This document shows, piece by piece, positions 25,305-33,792 of a stretch of 41,682 bases of DNA. The DNA is from an uncultured Lachnospiraceae bacterium (lineage in GTDB: Bacteria > Bacillota > Clostridia > Lachnospirales > Lachnospiraceae): positions 1-41,682 of the forward strand of contig CAJURQ010000034.1 in assembly GCA_910588955.1 (NCBI GenBank). The letters run 5' to 3'. The stretch's first letter is position 1. Each line of letters begins with the position of its first letter. The notes beneath the pieces were generated by a model. The model saw only the letters and a program-made list of their open reading frames with translations, was not told where the DNA came from and did no database searches. A program made the translations under genes and the position numbers.

Positions 25305-26308
25305 ATGGAAGAGACATTGCATTTGGACATTTTCAGGGTAAATGAGGAGAAGGCGAACCGGTACACGGCTTTTTGCACATTTATCGCGGCGGTGGTAGCC
25401 GTATTGATGTGGCTGCTGAATCTGTGCGGCTTTTTTATTGTGGACCAGACCTTAATGAACGTTGCCATGCCCGGTGGCGTGGCGTTGTTTTTGCTGCCGT
25501 CCCTGTTAGTCAGGGTATGGAAAGGGGACACACGGCTGCTCAAATATGTCATTATGTACTGCTTTATGATCGGGATTGCCATTTTAAATTCCGCGCTGAC
25601 GATTCAGCTCGTGCTGGCGTGATCCTGTCCCGTGATTCTTTCCTGTCACTATTACTCGCCGAAGCTGACGCATTTTACGCTGATGGGCGCGCTGTTCGGC
25701 ATGCTGTGTGCCACCTATATCGGTCTTTACTACGGCGTGTGGGACGCCAATATGATGCGGGCGGCAGATCTGCCGGGGGATGCCGCGTTCCGGGCGGAGC
25801 TCAACGTGGCGACGCAGATCCAGTCATCCATGCTGCCCTGTGTTTTCCCGGCGTTTCCAGAATATGAGACGTTTGACATTTATGCGTCCATGAACCCGGC
25901 AAAGGAGGTGGGCGGCGACTTTTACGATTTCTTCCTTGTGGACGAGGATCATCTGGCGCTCGTCATGGCGGACGTGTCCGGAAAGGGCGTGCCGGCGGCG
26001 CTTTTGAACTTTTGAAGGACAAGCACGGCTTTGTGATGGCGGGCATGGAGGATGTGAAGTACCGGGAGTACGGGCTGGAACTGAAACCGGGAGATTTTCT
26101 GTTTTTGTATACGGACGGCGTGGCGGAGGCAACCAACGCGGAAGAACAGCTTTACGGGACAGAGCGGATGGTGGATGCCCTGAACAGCGTTGGAAACGTG
26201 ACGCCCAGAGAACTGCTCCTTGCGGTCAGGGCGGATATCGACCGGTTTGTTGGCGAGGCGGAACAGTTTGACGATATCACGATGCTTGCACTGCAGGTCA
26301 AGGGCTGA
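25305..26308 (+). pseudogene. Membrane SpoIIE/RsbU-type PP2C phosphatase, broken
   Basis: Codons from 25305 encode four or so membrane helices; an in-frame TGA at 25620-25622 interrupts them. The same frame resumes (THFTLMGALFGML... IGLYYGVWDANM) and enters a SpoIIE-type phosphatase domain with the metal-binding GGDFYDFF and MADVSGKGVPAAL. At about 26004 it jumps frame to FELLKDKHGFVMAGMED..., LYTDGVAEATN and QFDDITML, the end of the same domain. Compared with intact RsbU-like phosphatases, about 60 residues are missing at that join. Such enzymes dephosphorylate anti-anti-sigma factors. With a stop, a deletion and a frameshift this copy is not expected to work. Confidence 0.82.
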
Positions 26309-26382
26309 AAAGCGGTGTGTTTGCGGGGAGGAACAGATATCAGATAGGGCAAAACCGTGGGGTAAAATAAGGGTGGAAGACG

Positions 26383-26430
26383 AGCCGGGGTTATGGTATA
26401 CTCAGATGTATATTATAGTCCCGGCTTTTT
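26383..26430 (+). terminator. Long intrinsic terminator
   Basis: A 19-bp stem (26383-26401 with 26408-26426, four G-T wobbles) closes a TCAGAT loop and runs into a T-run ending at 26430. It ends transcription of the broken phosphatase region and insulates the chemoreceptor gene downstream. The stem begins AGCCGGG and ends CCCGGCT. Confidence 0.85.
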
Positions 26431-26498
26431 GAGTCTTGGGAGAACGTGTATGGGGAAAAGCACGGAATAATATTTTATATTCAGGAGGGTTATAGGTA

Positions 26499-28052
26499 AT
26501 GGAAGGGAACGAAAGAAAAAATCTGACTGCGCTGGAGGAGTACATCAATAAGGTGTATGTGCTTGTCTTGCTACTGATACCGGGTGCGTGTCAGTGCGCG
26601 GGCATCATGTATACGTTTATGAAGCTGATGGGCTGGATACCGCCTGTCTCATGGACGGCGCTGATTATTTTTGATGTGACCTGTCTGATCTATCTGGGGA
26701 TTGGAATTTATTTTGTAAAAACAGGATTTGAGAACGGTGTAGTGAAAGCTTCCAGCTTGAAAGCCGGAAAGATTTTTGCGGCTGTAATTATGCTGATTCA
26801 GTGGAATTTTATCCAATATATGGTTCCGGCAGGGGATTTTTGGGGCTTTGCCTTTTTCTTTGTGGTGCTTACTACTTTTTTCCTTGACTATAAGCTGGTT
26901 GCCGTTACGTCGGCAGAGATTGTGATTTCTCTGGTGATTGGGTGGTTTGTGAAAGGGGCGGTTCTTTTGCCGGCGAATGGCGAGATGTTCATTACGAACA
27001 TAGCTGACAGAGGCGTTTGTCTGAGTCTGTCCCTACCCACAACGGTGTTGTTAACTTATCTGATTAACCGTTTTCTTGTTAACGCGAAAAAGGACGAGAT
27101 GGAGCGGAATAATGAGAAGGTGAGAAATGTGCTGGATTCCGTGCAGTCTCTCTCGGAGAACCTTTTGACTGCGGGGCAGGCGTTGTCGCAGATTTCGGAA
27201 AACGAGAGCGCTTCCGTGGAGGAACTGTCGGCGACCAGCGAGCAGCTGCTGATGGGCAGCAACAGGCTGGACGGCAAGACGAGAGAAAGCATGGAGAATT
27301 TGAACGAGCTGGACGAGTGGAAGAACGTTGTGGCGGATAACGTGGAGAAGGTGGAACAGACATCCAAGGATCTGTTGGACAAGACGAGGGAGAATGAGAA
27401 GAGGCTTGCCGAACTGAAAGAGATCAACGGGGAAGTTTCCCGGTCTATGGTCGAGACGACGGATGTGGCGCAGAAACTGTCCGCCGCAGTGGATCAGATC
27501 GGCATGACGCTAAATCTGATCAGCGACATTTCCTCCTCCACCAATCTGCTTGCATTGAACGCTTCCATTGAGGCGGCAAGAGCGGGCGAGGCGGGCAGAG
27601 GGTTTGCCGTGGTTGCGCAGGAGGTGGGCAATCTGGCGAACAGCACGCAGGAATCGCTGGAAGAGGTGGCGAAGGTCATACAGACGGTGCAGAGCAATGT
27701 GAAAGAGATCACCATGTATGTCAACGACAACTCGAAAAAGCTGGAGAGACAGAACGAGTATTTTACCAACGTGTATGCGGGCATACAGGATATGACGCAG
27801 CTTCTCGGCGTCGCGGCGGACGCGGTGAGCGCTATGGGAGAGGCGCATCACAAGCAGGCGACGGTGATCCAGAGTACCGTTTCCATAAACAAAGAGATTG
27901 CCGACGACATCAGCAATGAGAATACCCAGTTCCAGTCCATCAACGGCATGGTGGAGAGCAACGTGAACGATATCGCGGAGATGTCCAACCAGATCAACAC
28001 GATCAATCAGATGGTGGATGAGATCAACAATCTCTTGAAGAGGGAAGAATGA
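26499..28052 (+). CDS. Membrane methyl-accepting chemotaxis protein, six-helix sensor
   Basis: The protein has 517 residues. Residues about 20-200 form six hydrophobic segments without a periplasmic Cache domain, so it probably senses membrane or intracellular conditions. No HAMP domain is clear. A coiled-coil signalling domain follows, with the conserved hairpin tip NLLALNASIEAARAGEAGRGFAVVAQEV near residue 355. The tip binds CheW and CheA in the cell's receptor arrays. The start has CAGGAGGG upstream. Its stop overlaps the ATG of the next gene (ATGA), so translation is coupled. No chemotaxis kinase genes are in the window. Confidence 0.92.
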   Translation: MEGNERKNLTALEEYINKVYVLVLLLIPGACQCAGIMYTFMKLMGWIPPVSWTALIIFDVTCLIYLGIGIYFVKTGFENGVVKASSLKAGKIFAAVIMLIQWNFIQYMVPAGDFWGFAFFFVVLTTFFLDYKLVAVTSAEIVISLVIGWFVKGAVLLPANGEMFITNIADRGVCLSLSLPTTVLLTYLINRFLVNAKKDEMERNNEKVRNVLDSVQSLSENLLTAGQALSQISENESASVEELSATSEQLLMGSNRLDGKTRESMENLNELDEWKNVVADNVEKVEQTSKDLLDKTRENEKRLAELKEINGEVSRSMVETTDVAQKLSAAVDQIGMTLNLISDISSSTNLLALNASIEAARAGEAGRGFAVVAQEVGNLANSTQESLEEVAKVIQTVQSNVKEITMYVNDNSKKLERQNEYFTNVYAGIQDMTQLLGVAADAVSAMGEAHHKQATVIQSTVSINKEIADDISNENTQFQSINGMVESNVNDIAEMSNQINTINQMVDEINNLLKREE

Positions 28053-28576
28053 TACCTGTCATACCGCGTATGAAGTTCACAATTCAGACAGGGAAGAGCC
28101 CGGAGGAAGTGCAGGCGCTCTTGCGGTCTGTCACCGATACGGAGAACAGATGGCAGATCGTTCCGGGGGATAAGCCATTTATCGGGAAGGTGGGTGAAAC
28201 GGATTTTAAGTTTCTGCCAAGGCTTGGGGAAGTCCTTTTCGCGGGGGTGAGTGTTCACGTGAAAGATTCTTTTCTACCTGTCATCGTCGGGCGGATACGG
28301 GGACAGGAAAGCGGGACGACGGTGATTGTCCATATGCGCTTATTATGGTTTGTGACTGCATTTTTATGCGTATGGTTCGGTATAACGGGGATGGTTTTTC
28401 TAGCGGGTCTGCTCGCCGTAATCTCGGGTCAGCCGGATGGCTGGGGGATTACGGCATCGGCAGCCGGGTTTATCCTTGTTGGGCAGCTTCTTACGAGAGC
28501 CGGGTTTTATATTCCGGCGAAGAGCGCGAAACGGAAACTGGAAGAACTGCTGGAGGGAGAGGCAGAAGATGACTGA
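28049..28576 (+). CDS. Small two-helix membrane protein, unknown function
   Basis: The protein has 175 residues. The first 95 are soluble and mixed alpha/beta (FTIQTGKSPEEVQALLRSV, FKFLPRLGEVLF). Two hydrophobic helices at about residues 98-150 follow, then a charged C-terminal helix. No family could be named; the layout resembles small YcxB-like membrane proteins. Its ATG lies inside the chemoreceptor stop (ATGA) and its end overlaps the next gene by 8 bases, so all three are expressed together. Confidence 0.75.
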   Translation: MIPVIPRMKFTIQTGKSPEEVQALLRSVTDTENRWQIVPGDKPFIGKVGETDFKFLPRLGEVLFAGVSVHVKDSFLPVIVGRIRGQESGTTVIVHMRLLWFVTAFLCVWFGITGMVFLAGLLAVISGQPDGWGITASAAGFILVGQLLTRAGFYIPAKSAKRKLEELLEGEAEDD

Positions 28577-29267
28577 GCGGATGATTTTTGACGAGATAAG
28601 AGGGGAAGTGTTTTCACAGCAGGACACGGTTTACCGTGATTTTCAGGCGAAGCTGATTCCGACAATCGACAAAGAAACCGTGATTGGCGTGCGCACGCCC
28701 GAGCTTCGGAAGATGGCGAAGCAGCTGGCAAAGAGGGAAGATATTGGCATGTTTTTGGAAAACCTTCCCCACGCATATTTTGAGGAGAACCAGCTTCACG
28801 CTTTTATCGTCTCGGAGAGGAAGGATTTCGCACAGGGCATGGAGGAGCTTGAGGCGTTTCTGCCTTACGTGGATAACTGGGCGACCTGCGATCAGATGTC
28901 CCCGAAGGTGTTCAAAAAGCATCGGCAGGAGCTGCTGCCTCACATCAGGGAGTGGCTTGTCTCCGATCAGACATACACAGTGCGGTTTGGTGTCGGGATG
29001 CTGATGGAGCATTTTCTGGACGAGGATTTTGACCCGATGTACCCCGAGATGGTCTCGAAGATCCGATCGGAGGAATATTATGTCAATATGATGATCGCAT
29101 GGTATTTTGCTACGGCGCTGGCGAAGCAGTATGAGGCTGTCCTGCCCTATATCGAGGAGGCGAGGCTTGCGACATGGACGCACAATAAGGCGATCCAGAA
29201 GGCGGTGGAGAGCTACCGGATCACGGCGGAGCAGAAGGGGTATCTGAGGGGGTTGAAGAGGAGATAG
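28569..29267 (+). CDS. DNA alkylation repair protein (AlkD-like)
   Basis: The 232-residue protein is all helical and matches the AlkD/HEAT-repeat DNA glycosylase family in length. The family segment GVRTPELRKMAKQLAK lies near residue 40, VDNWATCDQMSPKVF near residue 105 supplies the aromatic and acidic residues of the DNA groove, and THNKAIQKAVESYRI is near the end. It should remove 3- or 7-alkylated purines from DNA. The start at 28569 has GGAGGGAG upstream; a longer frame to 28437 only shadows the previous gene. Its linkage to a chemoreceptor operon is odd. Confidence 0.9.
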   Translation: MTERMIFDEIRGEVFSQQDTVYRDFQAKLIPTIDKETVIGVRTPELRKMAKQLAKREDIGMFLENLPHAYFEENQLHAFIVSERKDFAQGMEELEAFLPYVDNWATCDQMSPKVFKKHRQELLPHIREWLVSDQTYTVRFGVGMLMEHFLDEDFDPMYPEMVSKIRSEEYYVNMMIAWYFATALAKQYEAVLPYIEEARLATWTHNKAIQKAVESYRITAEQKGYLRGLKRR

Positions 29268-29274
29268 AAAAATG

Positions 29275-29315
29275 CTTTACAAAATTGGTATACTTTTTGT
29301 AAAGAAACATATAAT
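29275..29315 (+). promoter_or_regulatory. Toxin-antitoxin promoter with palindromic operator
   Basis: CTTTACAAAA (29275-29284) and TTTTGTAAAG (29295-29304) form a perfect 10-bp inverted repeat around a 10-base spacer. A perfect -10 TATAAT is at 29310-29315; TTGGTA at 29285-29290, inside the repeat, may serve as -35 with a 19-base spacer. A ribbon-helix-helix antitoxin is encoded next and typically represses such a site, alone or with its toxin. Confidence 0.7.
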
Positions 29316-29362
29316 AAATCGGGATATTTTTATAGGGGCTGTTTGAGAAGGGAGGCATTAAC

Positions 29363-29632
29363 ATGGCGCAGACAACAATGGTGAATTTCAGGGTTGATGA
29401 AGACGTCAAAAAAAATATGGAAGAAGTTTGTTCCAAAATGGGATTGACGATGACTGCCGCGTTAAATATTTTTATTAATAAAGTGACAATGGAAAGGCGC
29501 ATTCCATTTGAAATTACTGCAGATCCCGATCCTTTCTATGCGGAAGGCAATATCCGTTATCTGGAAAAGAAGATGACTGATTACAGAGAGGGAAGATTGA
29601 AATTATCTGAGCATGATCTGTTGGAGGATTGA
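29363..29632 (+). CDS. RelB/DinJ-family antitoxin
   Basis: The protein has 89 residues. The N-terminal TTMVNFRVDEDVKKNMEEVCSKMGLTMTAALNIF is a ribbon-helix-helix of the RelB/DinJ type; the acidic C-terminal part (YLEKKMTDYREGRLKLSEHDLLED) should wrap the toxin. The ribosome site GGGAGG lies upstream of 29363. The toxin gene starts 3 bases after the stop. It should neutralise the toxin and repress the shared promoter. Confidence 0.92.
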   Translation: MAQTTMVNFRVDEDVKKNMEEVCSKMGLTMTAALNIFINKVTMERRIPFEITADPDPFYAEGNIRYLEKKMTDYREGRLKLSEHDLLED

Positions 29633-29635
29633 GGG

Positions 29636-29905
29636 ATGAACGTCCGGATGATACAATGGGATGCCGACGCATGGGAAGAGTATTGTGATTGGCAGCAGGT
29701 AGACAGAAGTATTATTAAACGGATTAATCAACTTATTAAAGATATAACAGGAAATCCGTTCGATGGAATAGGAAAGCCGGAAGCTTTAAGGGGAAATTTG
29801 AGCGGGTTTTGGAGCCGTCGTATTACTGACGAACATAGAATGGTATATGCGGTTGAAGAAAATACAGTCATAATTATTTCATGTAAAGGGCATTATGACT
29901 GCTGA
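29636..29905 (+). CDS. Txe/YoeB-family mRNA interferase toxin
   Basis: The protein has 89 residues, the usual length. Family residues are visible: WDADAWEEYCDWQ at the start, GIGKPEALRGNLSGFWSRRITDEHRMVY in the middle with the catalytic Glu and Arg, and the C-terminal CKGHYDC carrying the His-Tyr pair. It should cut mRNA in the ribosome when the antitoxin is degraded. YoeB often pairs with a YefM/Phd antitoxin; here the partner is RelB/DinJ-like, a mix seen in Firmicutes. Confidence 0.92.
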   Translation: MNVRMIQWDADAWEEYCDWQQVDRSIIKRINQLIKDITGNPFDGIGKPEALRGNLSGFWSRRITDEHRMVYAVEENTVIIISCKGHYDC

Positions 29906-29942
29906 TTTATTTTAAAAACTGACATGAATGAGGGTAAGCGAT

Positions 29943-30740
29943 ATGACAAACAAGGCAATCCTCCAAATTGCAATGGAACAGTCCGCGCTGGACATAAACT
30001 GCAATGCGGAGGATTTTTTATGCGAAGATCCGGTCATTGTAAAATCCGGCTTGGGACCGAAGGCGAGGAAATATTATAAGGAGCCGATTGCCTGCAATCT
30101 GGTTTCCTACGGGAACAATGTGGTTGCCTCCGTGCGGGACGAATACCGGGAGATTGTTGAGAAATATGTAGGAAAATTCACGTTTTATCACTGCTTTGAG
30201 ACGCCAAATCTCCACTGGCTGAATGAGAGGATGCAGCCTCTTGGACAGAAGGTGTGTTTTATGGCGGAGTACTATCTTCCCGATGTGGAGAAACTGCGTG
30301 CGCTGCCCTGTGATTACGAATTGCGGGTCTTGGAACAGTCGGATTTTCAGAAATTATATAAGCCGGAGTGGGGCAATGCGCTGTGTGAGGACAGGAAGGA
30401 ACTGGATGTTCTGGGGATCGGCGCATACGACGGAGGGAAACTTGTGGGGCTAGCGGGATGTTCCGCGGACTGTGAGACGATGTGGCAGATTGGGGTGGAC
30501 GTGCTGCCGGCGTACAGGAGACAGGGTGTGGCGGCGACGCTGACAAGCGGTCTTGCCGTGAAGATTTTGGAGAGGGGCAAAGTTCCCTTTTACTGTTCGG
30601 CGTGGTCCAACATCCGCTCGGTGAGAAATGCGGTGAAGAGCGGCTTTATTCCCGCATGGGTGGAGATGACGGTGAAGCCGGAGAGCGTGGTGGAGGAGCT
30701 GAACAGGGAGAACCTGCAGGGAGTAAGTGAAACTGAGTAA
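29943..30740 (+). CDS. GNAT-family N-acetyltransferase
   Basis: The protein has 265 residues. The acetyl-CoA-binding core is in the C-terminal half: LVGLAGCSADCETMWQIGVDVLPAYRRQGVAATLTS carries the RRQGVA pyrophosphate loop, and YCSAWSNIRSVRNAVKSGF is the motif B region. The N-terminal half is a less conserved extra domain. The acceptor is unknown. The start at 29943 is chosen over 29928 because GAGGG at 29930-29934 lies 8 bases before it. Confidence 0.87.
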   Translation: MTNKAILQIAMEQSALDINCNAEDFLCEDPVIVKSGLGPKARKYYKEPIACNLVSYGNNVVASVRDEYREIVEKYVGKFTFYHCFETPNLHWLNERMQPLGQKVCFMAEYYLPDVEKLRALPCDYELRVLEQSDFQKLYKPEWGNALCEDRKELDVLGIGAYDGGKLVGLAGCSADCETMWQIGVDVLPAYRRQGVAATLTSGLAVKILERGKVPFYCSAWSNIRSVRNAVKSGFIPAWVEMTVKPESVVEELNRENLQGVSETE

Positions 30741-30843
30741 CCAGTCGTGAATAAGAAGATCGGGAAAACGGAAGAAACGTTTGCATATGCAAAAGGCATA
30801 AGAAATGGCGGTAGAGCTGTAAGGGGTTCGGAGGAAAACGTTT

Positions 30844-32271
30844 ATGAAAATACGGAGCAACAGAAGAAATGCAGTGGGCGTGTTACTTTGTGCAGGTGCG
30901 CTGTTTTTTACAGCCTGCGGCGTGAGTGATAGCGCGGGGCAGGATGTACAAACCGCAGAGACAGAACAGTCGGAAATGGCAGGGAATGGTACGGAGATGA
31001 AGCAGGAGGATAAGTCGGAAACCGCGGATGGAGGGGAGCCGGACGTATCAGCGGAGAAGGAAGAGGCTGCTGCGGACGGCGGACAGGACGAGAACGTGGG
31101 GGAGAAAGCGGTTCCCGCCGAGACGTTACAGGAACTTGGGCAGGCGAAAACCAGGCATTATTACAGCGGTATTCTGTCACAGGTTATGGCGGCATGGCGG
31201 CTTCCCGACATGGAACTGGGCGTCGGAACTTCTGCGGATGATACGCTTGACGCCGAAGAGATGGCGAAGAACTGCTTTGCGGTGGCGGATGTGGATCAGG
31301 ACGGCAGGGAGGAATTGCTGGTCAGATGGACGACGACAACCACTGCGGGCAGTCTTGAGGTGGTGTATGACTATAACCCGGTCAGTGGGGAATTAAAAAA
31401 TGAGTTTTGCGCGTACCCGGCGCTCACCTATTACGACAACGGCGTGATTAAGGCGGAATGGTCGCACAATCAGGTGCCGCCTGCGGAGTTTTGGCCGTGT
31501 ACGTTTTACCAGTATGAGCCGGAGAGCAATTCCTATGTGGAAATCGGTTCTCTGAGGGCGTGGGATGACATCGGAGAAGAGTGGGATTTTCCAACGGAAC
31601 GGGATGTGGACGGCGACGGAACTGTATATGAAATTGTAAAGGCAGGAGAAGAGTATTCCGGTTATGATTCTGGCTATGAGGGATTCAAATTTAATCAGGC
31701 GGATGTGGATGAGTGGCTGGGCGGATTTATGGAGGGTGCGAAGGAGCTGTCAATCGAGTATTATCCTATGAAACACGAGTCTTTTGCGGATTTCACGCCC
31801 GCTTATTTAAAGATGGTGGCGGAGGAGGCTGGCAGAGAGCGGACGGATACGGCGTCCGATTTGGGACTGTTGATTCTGGGCGAAGACCGTTTTCTGGACG
31901 CGGCGCAGACGATGCTGTCGGAAAAGTACGGGGTGGAAATGGAGCAGCCGGATCCGGATTTTGAAGAGTGGACGGTTGGATTGAAGGATGGAAAAGAGCT
32001 GTTTTCCTTCGAGGCGCTGAATGGGGGTCATATCGGCTATCGAGATGAAAAGCTGGAGGATGTGACCATCTTCGGTATTTATCCGGGCATCAGCGTAGAC
32101 GGCGCGTGGGAGAAATTGAAGGCTTACGGGTTTTATGCATCCCCCTACCCGGAGGTGGAGAACTGCCTCATTACCGGGGAGGGTTTCGACAATATCAGCA
32201 TCTGGTTTTCGGCGGAGGATGGGCTGGTGACGGATATTACGGTGGGACCTTACTGCGCGTTTGCGGGGTGA
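30844..32271 (+). CDS. Secreted lipoprotein with Asp-rich calcium-type motifs, unknown
   Basis: The protein has 475 residues. A lipoprotein signal peptide ends at FTAC (Cys25). Residues 26-95 are an acidic linker. The soluble part holds DVDQDGREELLVRW and DVDGDGTVYEIV, Asp-rich loops like those of FG-GAP or dockerin-type calcium sites. A C-terminal segment of about 70 residues (VTIFGIYPGISVDGAWEKL...) looks like a separate small domain. The ribosome site GGAGG lies upstream. No specific family was recognised; it is probably an extracellular binding or sensing protein. Confidence 0.75.
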   Translation: MKIRSNRRNAVGVLLCAGALFFTACGVSDSAGQDVQTAETEQSEMAGNGTEMKQEDKSETADGGEPDVSAEKEEAAADGGQDENVGEKAVPAETLQELGQAKTRHYYSGILSQVMAAWRLPDMELGVGTSADDTLDAEEMAKNCFAVADVDQDGREELLVRWTTTTTAGSLEVVYDYNPVSGELKNEFCAYPALTYYDNGVIKAEWSHNQVPPAEFWPCTFYQYEPESNSYVEIGSLRAWDDIGEEWDFPTERDVDGDGTVYEIVKAGEEYSGYDSGYEGFKFNQADVDEWLGGFMEGAKELSIEYYPMKHESFADFTPAYLKMVAEEAGRERTDTASDLGLLILGEDRFLDAAQTMLSEKYGVEMEQPDPDFEEWTVGLKDGKELFSFEALNGGHIGYRDEKLEDVTIFGIYPGISVDGAWEKLKAYGFYASPYPEVENCLITGEGFDNISIWFSAEDGLVTDITVGPYCAFAG

Positions 32272-32329
32272 GAAGGCTTGGCTGTAAATTATTTTTTGAT
32301 ATGGGTTGTAATTTTCACATATCTTGCAT

Positions 32330-32410
32330 ATAATAAAAATGTGATAAATATACACAGAAAATATTATAAAAATGTGATTATATTTCGCAAAATCCATAAT
32401 AAAAATGTGA
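32330..32410 (+). repeat. Three direct repeats phased 33 bp apart
   Basis: ATAATAAAAATGTGA occurs at 32330-32344, ATTATAAAAATGTGA at 32363-32377, and ATAATAAAAATGTGA at 32396-32410. The starts are exactly 33 bp apart, about three helical turns, so all three sites face the same side of the DNA. An inverted TCACAT at 32315-32320 may be a fourth half-site. The third copy ends 12 bases before the ATPase start codon. This looks like a cooperative binding array controlling that gene. Confidence 0.85.
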
Positions 32411-32422
32411 GAGCGTGCATCT

Positions 32423-33757
32423 ATGGAACGATTTGTTTTGAAAAAACTAGTGGATTGGAAGGAGGCGCCCTACCGCAAACCCTTGATCTTAAAGGGGGTA
32501 CGACAGGTAGGGAAGACTTGGGTACTGAAGGAATTTGGCAGGCGATATTATGAAAATACAGCCTACTTTAATTTTGATGAGAATGAAGAATACAGGCAGT
32601 TCTTTGAGACGACCAAGGATGTAGACCGCATTTTGCAGAACCTGATGCTTGCCAGTGGGCAAAAGATTGTGCCGGAAAAGACACTTATTATTTTTGACGA
32701 AGTGCAGGACTGCCCCAAGGTAATCAATTCCATGAAGTATTTTTGCGAGAATGCGCCGCAGTATCATATTGCCTGTGCCGGTTCGCTACTGGGGATTGCG
32801 CTGTCGAAACCATCCTCCTTTCCGGTGGGAAAAGTCAACTTTATGCAGATTGACCCGATGACCTTCATGGAATTTCTGCTTGCCAATGGCGATGAAAACC
32901 TTGCCGGTTATCTGGAAAGTGTAGATATCATTGCGCCGATTCCCGATGCCTTTTTCAATCCGCTCTGTGAAAAATTGAAGATGTATTATGTCACTGGTGG
33001 TATGCCTGAATCGGTGCTCATGTGGACGGGGGCGCGGGATGTTTCCGCCATGCAGGAAGCCTTGTCCGGGATTATCAGCGCTTATGAGCGTGACTTTGCC
33101 AAGCACCCAAACATCAGTGAGTTTCCGAAGATATCTATGATCTGGAAGTCCGTGCCGTCCCAGCTTGCAAGGGAGAATAAAAAGTTTCTCTATAAAGTGG
33201 TCAAAGAGGGGGCGAGGGCTCGTGAATACGAGGACGCTTTACAGTGGCTGGTGGATGCGAGGCTGGTGCATAAGATTTACCGCAGTACTGCACCCGGTCT
33301 GCCGGTGGCGGCATATGATGACTTGTCCGCATTTAAGATTTATCTGGTGGATGTGGGACTGCTCCGGCGTTTGGCACAACTGGCACCCACCGCGTTCGGA
33401 GAGGGCAACCGCCTGTTCACTGAGTTTAAAGGTGCACTGACTGAGAACTTCGTGTTACAGACCTTGCTCACACAGTTTGAAGTGGTTCCCCGGTACTGGA
33501 GCAGGAACAATCCTCCCTATGAGGTGGATTTTCTGATTCAGCGGGAGAATGACATTTTTCCTATTGAAGTCAAATCAGATGTCAACACGACCAGCAAGAG
33601 CCTGAAAAAATTCAAGGAATTGTTCTCGGATCAGGTCAGGCTCCGGGTGCGGTTCTCTCTGGATAATTTGAAGCTGAATGATGACGTGCTGAACATTCCG
33701 CTGTTTATGGCTGACCAGACGAACCGACTGATAGGACTGGCACTGGAACAGCGGTGA
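32423..33757 (+). CDS. AAA ATPase with C-terminal DUF4143
   Basis: This 444-residue protein belongs to the AAA_14/DUF4143 family. Walker A is GVRQVGKT (residues 25-32) and Walker B LIIFDEVQ (about 88-95). The C-terminal DUF4143 part ends with a PD-(D/E)XK-like strand pattern (EVDFLIQRENDIFPIEVKSD), which in some relatives is nuclease-like. The molecular role is unknown; many copies exist in gut bacteria. The ATG at 32423 has no good ribosome site, and the AT-rich leader contains three phased repeats, so expression may be low and tightly controlled. Confidence 0.88.
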   Translation: MERFVLKKLVDWKEAPYRKPLILKGVRQVGKTWVLKEFGRRYYENTAYFNFDENEEYRQFFETTKDVDRILQNLMLASGQKIVPEKTLIIFDEVQDCPKVINSMKYFCENAPQYHIACAGSLLGIALSKPSSFPVGKVNFMQIDPMTFMEFLLANGDENLAGYLESVDIIAPIPDAFFNPLCEKLKMYYVTGGMPESVLMWTGARDVSAMQEALSGIISAYERDFAKHPNISEFPKISMIWKSVPSQLARENKKFLYKVVKEGARAREYEDALQWLVDARLVHKIYRSTAPGLPVAAYDDLSAFKIYLVDVGLLRRLAQLAPTAFGEGNRLFTEFKGALTENFVLQTLLTQFEVVPRYWSRNNPPYEVDFLIQRENDIFPIEVKSDVNTTSKSLKKFKELFSDQVRLRVRFSLDNLKLNDDVLNIPLFMADQTNRLIGLALEQR

Positions 33758-33792
33758 GCCAGAGAGGGAGAGCATCATCCGGCAGGAAAATA

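Noticed and set aside
25620..25622. Selenocysteine codon
   Set aside because: It falls between membrane helices, no downstream hairpin of the right kind was seen, and the gene carries other lesions.
30747..30929. 60-codon frame before the lipoprotein gene
   Set aside because: It overlaps the lipoprotein start in another frame, has no ribosome site and no recognisable content.
32330..32410. CRISPR array
   Set aside because: Only three 15-base repeats with 18-base intervals and no cas genes; repeats are too short.
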